Below are positions 56,828 to 64,000 of a stretch of 64,000 nt of DNA, piece after piece (the first letter of the stretch is position 1; each line of letters starts with the position of its first letter). A program made the position numbers and the translations under genes. The notes under the pieces were generated by a model that ran no database searches, was not told the DNA's origin, and saw only the letters and a program-made list of their open reading frames with translations. Origin of the DNA: an uncultured Sulfurovum sp. (lineage in GTDB: Bacteria; Campylobacterota; Campylobacteria; Campylobacterales; Sulfurovaceae); contig CACVAS010000066.1 of the NCBI GenBank assembly GCA_902727855.1, positions 1 to 64,000 on the forward strand, given 5' to 3'.

Positions 56828-56953
56828 TTACTTGTCTAAGTCAACAAGATAGTTAAATTCTTTAGAATTTTTATATTTAACAATGATATGTGCAGTATGT
56901 GAATGTTTGCCTTCTTTCTTCACTACTTTTTTCAGTAACTTTGATACTTTCAT
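56828..56953 (-). CDS. Small basic protein of unknown function
   Basis: 41 residues from the ATG at 56953, chosen because AAAGGAAG lies 5-8 nt upstream; a longer in-frame reading is less likely. It starts KVSKLLKKVVKKEGKHSHTA and then has a short beta-like stretch. It is divergent from the porin gene and near its Pho-box promoter. It may be a real small gene or a fortuitous ORF. Confidence 0.45.
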   Translation of the reverse strand: MKVSKLLKKVVKKEGKHSHTAHIIVKYKNSKEFNYLVDLDK

Positions 56954-57037
56954 TTTTCTTCCTTTCTTTTTTATATTTCTCTTCTTTTTGAGATAAGCAC
57001 ATTGTAAATTACAAGGGTTACAAAGTAGTAACAGCTC

Positions 57038-57071
57038 TTGTAACCATTCTGTAATCAATTCTTTTTATACT
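57038..57071 (+). promoter_or_regulatory. Pho-box promoter of the porin gene
   Basis: Direct repeats TTGTAAC (57038-57044) and CTGTAAT (57049-57055), 4 nt apart, then 10 nt to TATACT (57066-57071). This 7-4-7-10 layout matches PhoB activation sites and is shared by three other promoters here. Confidence 0.75.
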
Positions 57072-57105
57072 TCCGGCATCAAAACAAACTTAAGGAAGTA
57101 CACAA

Positions 57106-58251
57106 ATGAAAAAAATTGCATTATCAATGGTCGCTATAGCAACAGTATCAATGGCAGGAGGAGAGATTGCTCCAATGGAACCAGTAGTAGAGACTGCTCA
57201 TACAACTCCCGCAGTTGAAAGTAGCTTTTTAGACAGATTTCATTTCAAAGGTGATTTAAGATTAAGATATGAGAGTATAGAAAGAGATGATGCTGACAAT
57301 AAGTACAGAAACAGATATCGTTTAAGACTAGGCTCAAAAATTGATCTAACAGATAGTCTCCAGTTCCAAGTGGGAATGAGATCTGGTTTTGCAAATCCAA
57401 CTTCAGGGAATCAAACATTTAATGATGATGAACCTTTAAGCGATTACTTTTTGCAATCACTTAGATTTAACATCTTAGGTTTAGCATATAAGACTGAAAA
57501 TGGTACGCTAAAAGTAGGTAGACAACCATACATGATGTATAGACCTATTAAATCACAACTAGTTTGGGATAACGATGTTTCAATGAATGGGGTGAATTAT
57601 CAGTATAAAGATGACTCTAGCATTATTACATTAGGTGTAAACCAGCCTACTTTAGAAGAAGCATCTGTTGCGAAAGATGATGTGAATCTATTTTTAGCAC
57701 AATATGTACATAAAACAAAACTAGACGCTGCAAAATTAAATGTAGGTGCTGGTATCTATTATTATGATGGGTTAAAAGGTAATACAACACTCTTTGGTAG
57801 TAGGAAAGGTAACACTTTAGATACTAACGGTTTGTATGCTAATGATTATCATCTTGTAGAAGGATTTGCTGAACTACAATTAAAAGATGTATTTGGTAAG
57901 CCACTTAAAGTTGCAGCAGGCGTTGTCTATAACTTTGGTGCAGATGAGAATAACTTTGGTTATGATTTAGGTATTCAACTGGGTAAAGCTAAAAAAGTTG
58001 GTGACTGGCAAGTAAAATATTCATACACAGAGCTTGAAGAAGATGCATCATTTGGTGCATACTCTGACTCAGATAACTTCGGTGGTGGTACTTCTGCAAG
58101 TGGTCATGCAATTAGAGCAAAATACAAAGCTGGTAAAAACCTATACCTTGCGGGTAACTTCTTTTTCAATGAAATTTACGCAAGCAACACTAAAACAGGT
58201 GAAGAGGCGGACTACGAGCGTGTTCAATTAGATATGATTTATAAATTCTAA
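57106..58251 (+). CDS. Outer-membrane porin (OprD/MOMP-like)
   Basis: 381 residues. Signal peptide MKKIALSMVAIATVSMAGG, then a beta-barrel pattern of alternating strands (FKGDLRLRYESIERDD, NRYRLRLGSKIDL) ending in the C-terminal Phe of DMIYKF. The Pho-box promoter and the Pit gene next to it suggest a role in phosphate or anion entry; this is an inference. Confidence 0.85.
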   Translation: MKKIALSMVAIATVSMAGGEIAPMEPVVETAHTTPAVESSFLDRFHFKGDLRLRYESIERDDADNKYRNRYRLRLGSKIDLTDSLQFQVGMRSGFANPTSGNQTFNDDEPLSDYFLQSLRFNILGLAYKTENGTLKVGRQPYMMYRPIKSQLVWDNDVSMNGVNYQYKDDSSIITLGVNQPTLEEASVAKDDVNLFLAQYVHKTKLDAAKLNVGAGIYYYDGLKGNTTLFGSRKGNTLDTNGLYANDYHLVEGFAELQLKDVFGKPLKVAAGVVYNFGADENNFGYDLGIQLGKAKKVGDWQVKYSYTELEEDASFGAYSDSDNFGGGTSASGHAIRAKYKAGKNLYLAGNFFFNEIYASNTKTGEEADYERVQLDMIYKF

Positions 58252-58274
58252 TTTAACATCTTTCTTACACATAT

Positions 58275-58300
58275 ACACCTTGAATAGCAGTTCAAGGTGT
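58275..58300 (+). terminator. Terminator of the porin gene
   Basis: Perfect 10-bp stem ACACCTTGAA/TTCAAGGTGT with a 6-nt loop, followed by AGTGTTTTATTC. It lies 24 bp after the porin stop. Confidence 0.85.
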
Positions 58301-58355
58301 AGTGTTTTATTCTCTTTTCTCAAACCTTTTCTCATTAAATTATTTGATTACATTT

Positions 58356-58389
58356 TGGTAACAAAATTGTAATACTTTTTTTCTATACT
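58356..58389 (+). promoter_or_regulatory. Pho-box promoter of pit
   Basis: TGGTAAC (58356-58362) and TTGTAAT (58367-58373), 4 nt apart, then 10 nt to TATACT (58384-58389), 28 bp upstream of the pit start. Confidence 0.75.
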
Positions 58390-58416
58390 TTCAAAAATTT
58401 ACACATAGGAAGAGAA

Positions 58417-59958
58417 ATGAACAATACATTTAAAATGATTATAGGTGCCGGGTTTGCAGTAGCCGTAGCCTTTTATGCAAGTAGTATCTTAGGTAATATA
58501 TCTCATGGTGGCTTTTTGGTTTTAGCCGCAGTATTTGGTGCATATATGGCTATGAATATTGGTGCTAATGATGTCGCAAATAACGTGGGACCAGCTGTTG
58601 GTTCTGGTGCACTTACCATTGGTGGGGCTATTATTATTGCGTCTATTTTTGAAGCATCCGGTGCATTGATAGCCGGTGGTGATGTTGTTGGCACTATTAA
58701 AAAAGGTATTATTGATCCCGCTGCATTTGGTGGCGACTCTATGATATTTGTGTATGCAATGTCAGCAGCACTCTTAGCTGCAGCACTTTGGTTAAACCTA
58801 GCAACTTGGCTTAAAGCACCTGTATCTACGACCCACTCAATTGTTGGGGGTGTTCTAGGTGGTGGTATTGCTGCTGGTGGTTTTTCTATTGTCTCATGGG
58901 GAACCATGGGGAAGATAGCAGCTTCCTGGGTTATCTCTCCTGTACTTGGTGGGGTCATTGCTGCGATATTCTTATATATTATTAAATCTCAAATTGTTTA
59001 CAAAGAAGATAAACTTGCTTCTGCTAAAAAAATTGTTCCTATATTGGTAGCTATTATGGCAGCAGCATTTGTAACATACCTAACAGTAAAAGGTCTTAAA
59101 AAAATATGGCCAGTGATTGTAGAGACATTGACATTTTTACCACAAACTAAAAAGCCTAGTATTGTGATTGCGCTTATGTTTGGTGCTGTAGGTGCGGCAA
59201 TTACCTATATTACCGTTAAACCTAGAATAGCTAAAAAAGTGATAGGTTTAGAAAACAGCAGAGAATCGATTAACCTTCTTTTTACCATACCACTTATTTT
59301 CGCTGCAGCACTTCTCTCTTTTGCACATGGGGCAAATGATGTTGCAAATGCAGTCGGACCCTTAGCTGCAGTGTATGATGCACTTGCAAATACAGGTGTA
59401 TCAACAAAAGTCTCTATTCCTTTATGGGTCATGATTGTCGGTGGTCTTGGTATCTCTATAGGTTTGGCACTTTTTGGCCCAAGACTTATTAAGACTGTGG
59501 GTACAGAGATTACAGAACTTGATCAGATGAGAGCATTTTCTATCATGATGGCTGCGGCTATTACCGTGGTGATTGCTTCTCAGCTTGGTTTACCTGTATC
59601 TTCTACACATATTGCAGTGGGTGCTGTCTTTGGTGTTGGTTTTTTACGTGAATGGTTAGACTCTAAACAGACAAATGTAAAACAAGAAAAACTACAACTA
59701 GAAATGGACAAACAAGCATCTTTAAAAGCATCATTAGAAGAAGTGAAAGAAGAGGATGACTACAAAAAACAAGTTGAACTCATCGCCGCACACAAAGCAC
59801 AAAAGAAAAAAGTTAAAAGTCTTAAACGTTCTATTAGAGAGAATTATGTCAAACGTGGTATGGTCAAGAAAATTGTGGCAGCATGGGTCATTACCGTACC
59901 AGCAGCGGCTATGCTTTCAGCCATTATCTTCTATGTCATTAAAGGGTTTGCAGTTTAA
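58417..59958 (+). CDS. pit: Low-affinity inorganic phosphate transporter (PiT family)
   Basis: 513 residues, about ten to twelve helices. The PiT signature occurs in both halves: GANDVANNVGPAVGSGALT (about 48-66) and HGANDVANAVGPLAAVYDAL (about 306-325). A cytosolic loop and a Lys-rich segment (about 420-480) precede the last helix. It takes up phosphate, probably with cations. The Pho-box promoter supports phosphate control, although Pit is often constitutive. Confidence 0.93.
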   Translation: MNNTFKMIIGAGFAVAVAFYASSILGNISHGGFLVLAAVFGAYMAMNIGANDVANNVGPAVGSGALTIGGAIIIASIFEASGALIAGGDVVGTIKKGIIDPAAFGGDSMIFVYAMSAALLAAALWLNLATWLKAPVSTTHSIVGGVLGGGIAAGGFSIVSWGTMGKIAASWVISPVLGGVIAAIFLYIIKSQIVYKEDKLASAKKIVPILVAIMAAAFVTYLTVKGLKKIWPVIVETLTFLPQTKKPSIVIALMFGAVGAAITYITVKPRIAKKVIGLENSRESINLLFTIPLIFAAALLSFAHGANDVANAVGPLAAVYDALANTGVSTKVSIPLWVMIVGGLGISIGLALFGPRLIKTVGTEITELDQMRAFSIMMAAAITVVIASQLGLPVSSTHIAVGAVFGVGFLREWLDSKQTNVKQEKLQLEMDKQASLKASLEEVKEEDDYKKQVELIAAHKAQKKKVKSLKRSIRENYVKRGMVKKIVAAWVITVPAAAMLSAIIFYVIKGFAV

Positions 59959-59971
59959 TACTGTAAACATT

Positions 59972-59989
59972 AGGGTCATTTTTGACCCT
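59972..59989 (+). terminator. Terminator of pit
   Basis: Stem AGGGTCA/TGACCCT with a TTTT loop, 13 bp after the pit stop. Confidence 0.75.
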
Positions 59990-60046
59990 TCCTCCTCACT
60001 AAAATTATCCCCCACATTACATACATATTGTCTCTATCCTTTTTAA

Positions 60047-60080
60047 TTGTAATTAAAATGTTATCAATTAATATTATCAT
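60047..60080 (+). promoter_or_regulatory. Pho-box promoter of the response regulator
   Basis: TTGTAAT (60047-60053) and ATGTTAT (60058-60064), 4 nt apart, then 10 nt to TATCAT (60075-60080). The gene starts 6 bp later, implying autoregulation and a very short or absent leader. Confidence 0.65.
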
Positions 60081-60086
60081 AGTAGC

Positions 60087-60770
60087 ATGGAAAATAAAAA
60101 TATAGAAATTGTTATTATTGAAGATGAAGAAGATATTTTAGATCTACTTGAATATCATCTTACTAAAGTAGGTTATGAGGTCACAGGGTTCACTTCAACA
60201 GAAAATGTAGAACAGTTTTTAGAAGAAGAGAATCCTGAACTTATGATTGTTGATCGTAATCTTCCTGGGATTGAAGGTGCAGAGTTTGTCTCTCAGATGA
60301 GAGAGATGGGATATAATATACCTGTAATCTTTTTAACCGCAAAAGATAAAGAGGATGACCTTGAAGAGGGGTTTAAGTCAGGTGGCGATGATTATATGAC
60401 TAAGCCTTTTTCTCCTAAAGAGCTTGTTTTGAGAGTGGATGCACTTTTGAGACGAAGTGGTCTGATACAAGAGGATAAAATAAAATATAAAGACCTTGTC
60501 TTAGATGTACGTAAACGTGAGCTTAGCATAGAAAATACCTATGTGGAGTTAACCAATTTAGAATTTAAGCTTCTCTATACCTTTGTGAAAAATGCACAAC
60601 AACCGCTAGATAGAGACTTTCTCCGTGATGAGGTCTGGGGTGATGACTCTGTAAATTTTCATGATAAGACTATTAATGTAGCCATGAATAGACTGAAAAA
60701 AAAGATAGATCCTGCTGGAGAAAAAGAGTATTTTGTCCCCATCTGGGGTGTAGGATATAAGTTGGTTTAG
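60087..60770 (+). CDS. PhoB-like OmpR-family response regulator
   Basis: 227 residues. The receiver domain has the acidic pair in IEDEED, D56 as phosphoacceptor in IVDRNLPG and the K in TAKDKEDD. A winged-helix DNA-binding domain follows (LTNLEFKLLYTF and DKTINVAMNRLKKKIDP, ending FVPIWGVGYKLV). The four Pho-box-like promoters nearby, one in front of this gene, suggest it is the phosphate regulator. No histidine kinase gene is within the window. No clear ribosome binding site precedes the ATG. Confidence 0.9.
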   Translation: MENKNIEIVIIEDEEDILDLLEYHLTKVGYEVTGFTSTENVEQFLEEENPELMIVDRNLPGIEGAEFVSQMREMGYNIPVIFLTAKDKEDDLEEGFKSGGDDYMTKPFSPKELVLRVDALLRRSGLIQEDKIKYKDLVLDVRKRELSIENTYVELTNLEFKLLYTFVKNAQQPLDRDFLRDEVWGDDSVNFHDKTINVAMNRLKKKIDPAGEKEYFVPIWGVGYKLV

Positions 60771-60775
60771 TGTTT

Positions 60776-61054
60776 TTAAGTTATCTGTATATCTTCTTTC
60801 TTTTCTTTTTTAGCAAAACCAGCACCTTTTTTTGTTTTAGATTTTAATTCTAAAGCTTCGATAATAGTACGATAATCATCTCCATTTTGATGCATATAGG
60901 CAAAGCATGTTGCCGCAACAGCAATGGCATTGGGTACTTCACCTTTTTTCTTATATGCCTGAAGATTTTTTTCACTGACCTTAATAAGTTTACTAAACTT
61001 GGGCAGACTTATGTCTGCATCAAGTAATTGTTTTTTAAAGTCTATAAAAGTCAT
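60776..61054 (-). CDS. Small helix-turn-helix-like protein
   Basis: 92 residues. ISLPKFSKLIKVSEKNLQAYKKKGEVPNAIAVAATCFAYM looks like an XRE-type helix-turn-helix followed by a basic Lys-rich tail. It converges with the phosphate regulator gene, 5 bp between stops. The role is unknown. Confidence 0.6.
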   Translation of the reverse strand: MTFIDFKKQLLDADISLPKFSKLIKVSEKNLQAYKKKGEVPNAIAVAATCFAYMHQNGDDYRTIIEALELKSKTKKGAGFAKKEKKEDIQIT

Positions 61055-61212
61055 ACTATGCCTTTAATCTTTCATTTATATAGAATAATACCATATATTA
61101 TAGAGAATAGGAATATTTTATATTTTATTAAGAATAAAAACTATACAATCTCTATAATTTATTACTAAAAGTAAGTAATATAATTAATCAAACATAAAAA
61201 AGGAGCCATCTT

Positions 61213-61413
61213 ATGGCAAAGATTGTAAAAAAGAAAGTCGTTAAAAAAGTAGCAAAAAAAGCAACTAAAAAAGCAGTAGCAAAAAAAGTTATTGAAAAGA
61301 AAAATAGAAAAGCAGTAGCAAAAAAAGTAACTAAAGTTGTGATGAAGAAAAAACCTACCACTAAAAAAGTAGCAAAAAAAGTAGCAAAAAAAGCGCTTAA
61401 AAAAGCAAGCTAA
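61213..61413 (+). CDS. Lys/Ala-rich histone H1-like protein
   Basis: 66 residues composed almost entirely of KKVAKKA-type repeats, like the C-terminal tails of eukaryotic H1 and the bacterial Hc/AlgP group. It should bind DNA and compact the nucleoid. GGAG lies before the ATG. It is a single gene with its own terminator. Confidence 0.8.
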   Translation: MAKIVKKKVVKKVAKKATKKAVAKKVIEKKNRKAVAKKVTKVVMKKKPTTKKVAKKVAKKALKKAS

Positions 61414-61426
61414 TCATTGCATTCTC

Positions 61427-61456
61427 TGTAGAGGTAGAAGAACTTCTATCTCTACA
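61427..61456 (+). terminator. Terminator of the H1-like gene
   Basis: Stem TGTAGAG-g-TAGAAG / CTTCTA-t-CTCTACA with an AA loop, 14 bp after the stop. It is followed by TCTCTTTC. Confidence 0.75.
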
Positions 61457-61707
61457 TCTCTTTCATAAAAATCATCCTATTATTTAAAGGGTAGATTTAA
61501 ATATTCCTCTGTATCCATCTTGTTACTAAAAGGTATTATAATTTTTTCAGAAGACTAATGGAGCCATACTGGAACTATCACGTTCCAAAGTTTATAATAA
61601 TTAAAATATCTAAACTATAGTGCACTACCCTAACCACCAATACATTTTCTCCTATATCCAGATGGTTCCCTTAGTTTTCTACGATAAATTTCAAGGAATG
61701 TATATAT
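61457..61707. other. Spacer between the H1-like and HD-domain genes
   Basis: AT-rich DNA of about 250 bp. I see no gene. It should hold the promoter of the HD-domain gene, which I cannot place with confidence. Confidence 0.4.
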
Positions 61708-63078
61708 TTGACAGAGAGTATCAATGAAAGTTTAATAGAAGAATGTGAAATGCATATAGTAGGACATAAAATATTTGTTAGACTTAAAGACATACCTATG
61801 TATCTCTCTAAAAAAACGAAAGACAGTATACGAAACAGATATAGTCATTCGGTGGAAGTGGGTTTAGGTACAGAGTATATACTTAACCATGTGAGTAGAG
61901 AACTTGGGAATGACGTTAATTTAAACTTTTTTAAAATTGCAAAAGTGATTGGTTTGGTACATGATATTGGACATACCGCATTCAGCCATGATGGAGAGGT
62001 GATTTTAAACAAAATGTTGAGAGAAGCATCTGGAACTTTGACAACACCTATTAGGTTTAATGCTAACCTTAATAACTTTAGACGTATCTCGAAATATGGA
62101 CTTTTTGATTTGCTTCCTGAAGATATTAGACGATATGCATTTGCGTCATTGATTAAACGAAAGAAAGAGATTTCTCAGTATCCTGAGTATGTTTATCTCA
62201 AAGATTATTTAACCTATGCAATTGAAGTGGAAGAGAAATATCTTGCATCAAAAGGTATTGTTATCAATAACACAACAGAGAAAACTATACTGTGCCAGGC
62301 GATGGATATTGCGGATGAGAATAGGTATAGAGTTACTGATATTATTGATGCATTGAATATCTATTCAAAACAAAAACTCAAAGAGATATTGACGCGTTGT
62401 ATTGAGAGTGAAGTACGGATAAAAGATATTCGAAAGCTTACTAGCCTTAGGTTTGAGAAAGTTGATACGATGAATCATTCGCACAGTGACACAATGAAGA
62501 TTAAAGAGCTACTTATTATGCTTTTAAATCAAAAGAGTAATGCTAAAACAGAATTTCAAAATGTAATGAATAGTATATCTATGGCATTTAATAGAAATTT
62601 TTTTCTTTCAGAAAATGGTCAATTAATACCTATAAACGCAGAGATAGAACAGTTACGAGAAGACTTTAACAGTGTAGCTAAAACATATTTATGGGGATCA
62701 AAGAAGATTAAAGATATTAAAAAGCCATTTAATCATTATTTCACAACGGTTGCAGACTATTTTATTAATCATGACTTTGAGATAGATATGATAGACAGTA
62801 GTACGTATAAAAATGTGTTTCTTCATTTAACAAAAGACACATTGACCCCTGAGATGTACAGACGAGAAAGTCTTCTACTTATAAGAAATTTTTTAGGTGG
62901 TTTGACAAATCTAAAAATTATTGATTTATATAAAAAGATAAAACTATCTGAACTTGAACTTACACTTGGATATAGACTCGACAAAAGAGAAAATCTTTTC
63001 AATAATAATTCTGTACACGAGTTTGAAAAAAAATTAGAAAAATACAGTAAAAGGATCATCGAACAGAAGCGTACTTAA
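61708..63078 (+). CDS. HD-domain dNTP triphosphohydrolase-like protein
   Basis: 456 residues, probably from the TTG at 61708 (AAGGAA about 10 nt upstream); the next in-frame ATG is at 61750. The HD metal site appears as RYSHSVEVG (His), GLVHDIGHTAFSHDGE (HD, then further His/Asp) and a later Asp in AMDIADENRYRV. This is the dGTPase/HD family layout. It may hydrolyse dGTP or other dNTPs, acting in dNTP balance or phage defence; the substrate is unknown. Confidence 0.8.
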   Translation: MTESINESLIEECEMHIVGHKIFVRLKDIPMYLSKKTKDSIRNRYSHSVEVGLGTEYILNHVSRELGNDVNLNFFKIAKVIGLVHDIGHTAFSHDGEVILNKMLREASGTLTTPIRFNANLNNFRRISKYGLFDLLPEDIRRYAFASLIKRKKEISQYPEYVYLKDYLTYAIEVEEKYLASKGIVINNTTEKTILCQAMDIADENRYRVTDIIDALNIYSKQKLKEILTRCIESEVRIKDIRKLTSLRFEKVDTMNHSHSDTMKIKELLIMLLNQKSNAKTEFQNVMNSISMAFNRNFFLSENGQLIPINAEIEQLREDFNSVAKTYLWGSKKIKDIKKPFNHYFTTVADYFINHDFEIDMIDSSTYKNVFLHLTKDTLTPEMYRRESLLLIRNFLGGLTNLKIIDLYKKIKLSELELTLGYRLDKRENLFNNNSVHEFEKKLEKYSKRIIEQKRT

Positions 63079-63112
63079 ATGTTATAAAAATGTTATCACT
63101 CTTACTTATACT
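63079..63112 (+). promoter_or_regulatory. Pho-box promoter of the small gene and acyltransferase
   Basis: Identical direct repeats ATGTTAT (63079-63085 and 63090-63096), 4 nt apart, then 10 nt to TATACT (63107-63112). It starts directly after the HD-domain gene's stop and is the clearest of the four sites. Confidence 0.78.
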
Positions 63113-63139
63113 GTCTTATAATATTATAGGAGACTTTCA

Positions 63140-63349
63140 ATGAAAGAAGAAATGTTTATTTCTGAAAAAAAACTGGAAAAGCTTGCAAAAAAGCTTGCAA
63201 AAACGTTTACTATGTCACAAGAGGAAGCACTAGAGATTATCTATGAAGAGTGGGATTTGGTAGAAAGTCTTTTTTATGCACATAAAAAGGTAAAAGCTGT
63301 GCATGAGCACCTTTGTGTGGAGATTAACCATATGTATAGGATTGCCTAA
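63140..63349 (+). CDS. Small acidic protein upstream of an acyltransferase
   Basis: 69 residues, helical, with a segment LAKTFTMSQEEALEIIYEEW. No family is recognised. Its stop overlaps the acyltransferase start (TAATG), so the two are probably cotranslated and phosphate-regulated together. AGGAG precedes the ATG. Confidence 0.75.
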   Translation: MKEEMFISEKKLEKLAKKLAKTFTMSQEEALEIIYEEWDLVESLFYAHKKVKAVHEHLCVEINHMYRIA

Positions 63350-64000
63350 TGCAACTCTCTGTAGAAAATTATATGGTACATCATTACCCTTCGATAGAGA
63401 CATTTCCTAATGTTGCTAAGAAATTGTTATTTTCTACAATGAAAAAGCTTTTTCATGAAAATGAAATCAATACGTTTATGAATGAAAATGCACATAAAGA
63501 TACATTTTCTTATGTTGAATCGATTGTGGATTATTTTGATATTTCTGTCTCATTAAAAACCAATGAACTTACACGCATACCTGCTTATGGACGTACTGTT
63601 ATTATCGCAAATCACCCTTTGGGTGCATTGGATGCTATGGCACTTATACACCTACTTAAAGATGTGAGAAAAGATATTAAGATAGTTGCAAACTCTTTTT
63701 TATATCAGTTTGATAACCTTAGAGATATAATTATTCCTGTTGATAATGTACATGGGAAAATGGACAAAGAGACGGTGAAGCGTATATATAAATCACTTGA
63801 GGCAGAAGAAGCTGTGATTATCTTCCCTTCAGGTGAAGTGAGCCGTGCAAAGGCACATGGTATTAAGGATACGCCTTGGAAAAGTGGATTTTTGAAGATA
63901 GCTTCTAAGATGCAGGCACCTATACTCCCCATTTATATTTCTGCTAAAAATTCAAAGAATTTTTACCTTCTTTCTATGATAAATCGTTCTTTAGCAACAG
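63349..64000 (+). CDS. OlsF/PlsC-like acyltransferase, 3' end outside window
   Basis: The first 217 residues are visible with no stop. The acyltransferase pattern ANHPLGALDAMAL (His/Asp) and IFPSGEVSRAKAHG is that of the N-terminal, lysophospholipid acyltransferase-like domain of OlsF and related proteins. OlsF makes ornithine lipids, the phosphorus-free membrane lipids formed in phosphate limitation. The Pho-box promoter fits this. Confirmation needs the C-terminal N-acyltransferase half, which lies beyond 64000. Confidence 0.8.
   Translation, partial: MQLSVENYMVHHYPSIETFPNVAKKLLFSTMKKLFHENEINTFMNENAHKDTFSYVESIVDYFDISVSLKTNELTRIPAYGRTVIIANHPLGALDAMALIHLLKDVRKDIKIVANSFLYQFDNLRDIIIPVDNVHGKMDKETVKRIYKSLEAEEAVIIFPSGEVSRAKAHGIKDTPWKSGFLKIASKMQAPILPIYISAKNSKNFYLLSMINRSLAT

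Noticed and set aside
1-64000. CRISPR array or prophage structural genes
   Set aside because: No regularly spaced short repeats and no capsid, terminase or tail genes were seen; the only phage-type traces are the integrase remnants at 24973 and 26702.

Overview
The window is AT-rich bacterial DNA that looks like a Campylobacterota (epsilonproteobacterial) chromosome, probably a Sulfurovum- or Sulfurimonas-like chemolithotroph. The case rests on the S10-spc-alpha ribosomal block with map and infA inside it and no rpmD (L30), the Gly-Leu-Cys-Ser tRNA cluster, short AT-rich promoters dominated by a TATAAT -10, and the mix of small redox and metal genes. The genus is an inference.

Layout. 1-6621: the 3' part of a very large surface protein made of SdrD-B-like and DUF11-like repeats. 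6.8-7.5 kb: rpmI-rplT. 7.8-10.4 kb (minus strand): a ferredoxin-thioredoxin-reductase/rhodanese fusion, a coiled-coil lipoprotein, a Cys-rich EGKCG peptide next to a DoxX protein (resembling bufferin/HvfA loci) and a second Cys-rich lipoprotein. 10.6-12.7 kb: a periplasmic GMC dehydrogenase pair. 12.8-17.4 kb: a choice-of-anchor-type secreted protein, a LysM-NlpC/P60 hydrolase and ilvD. 17.5-18.1 kb: four tRNAs. 18.2-20.4 kb: modABC. 20.4-24.8 kb: truncated haemoglobin, small membrane and metalloprotease genes, a MORN-like lipoprotein and a TonB-dependent receptor.

24.9-32.3 kb is an accessory region: a HipBA-type toxin-antitoxin pair flanked by two integrase C-terminal remnants, an orphan RelB-like antitoxin, and a three-gene restriction operon (nuclease-methylase fusion, HsdS, and a protein carrying a HEPN-like motif) that ends near a tRNA-Ser gene. 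The SRP RNA and an ATPase follow.

33.9-47.8 kb is the ribosomal protein/secY/rpoA block. 48.0-51.0 kb: nfu-like, murE and two conserved unknowns. 51.3-55.4 kb: a nitrate/bicarbonate-type ABC transporter whose binding protein is frameshifted at a G7 run, with a strongly structured spacer. 55.5-56.8 kb: ferredoxin, panD, ybaB. 57.0-64.0 kb looks like a phosphate-starvation neighbourhood: a porin, a Pit transporter, a PhoB-like regulator and a small gene plus an OlsF/PlsC-like acyltransferase are each preceded by a promoter of the same form (7-mer, 4 nt, 7-mer, 10 nt, -10).

The most unusual signals are (i) a three-copy structured intergenic element whose stems differ but stay paired while the loops stay constant, (ii) the four matching Pho-box promoters, (iii) the Cys-rich peptide genes, (iv) the restriction operon with a HEPN-like third gene and no HsdR, and (v) the nrtA frameshift and nrtA-nrtB inverted repeats.
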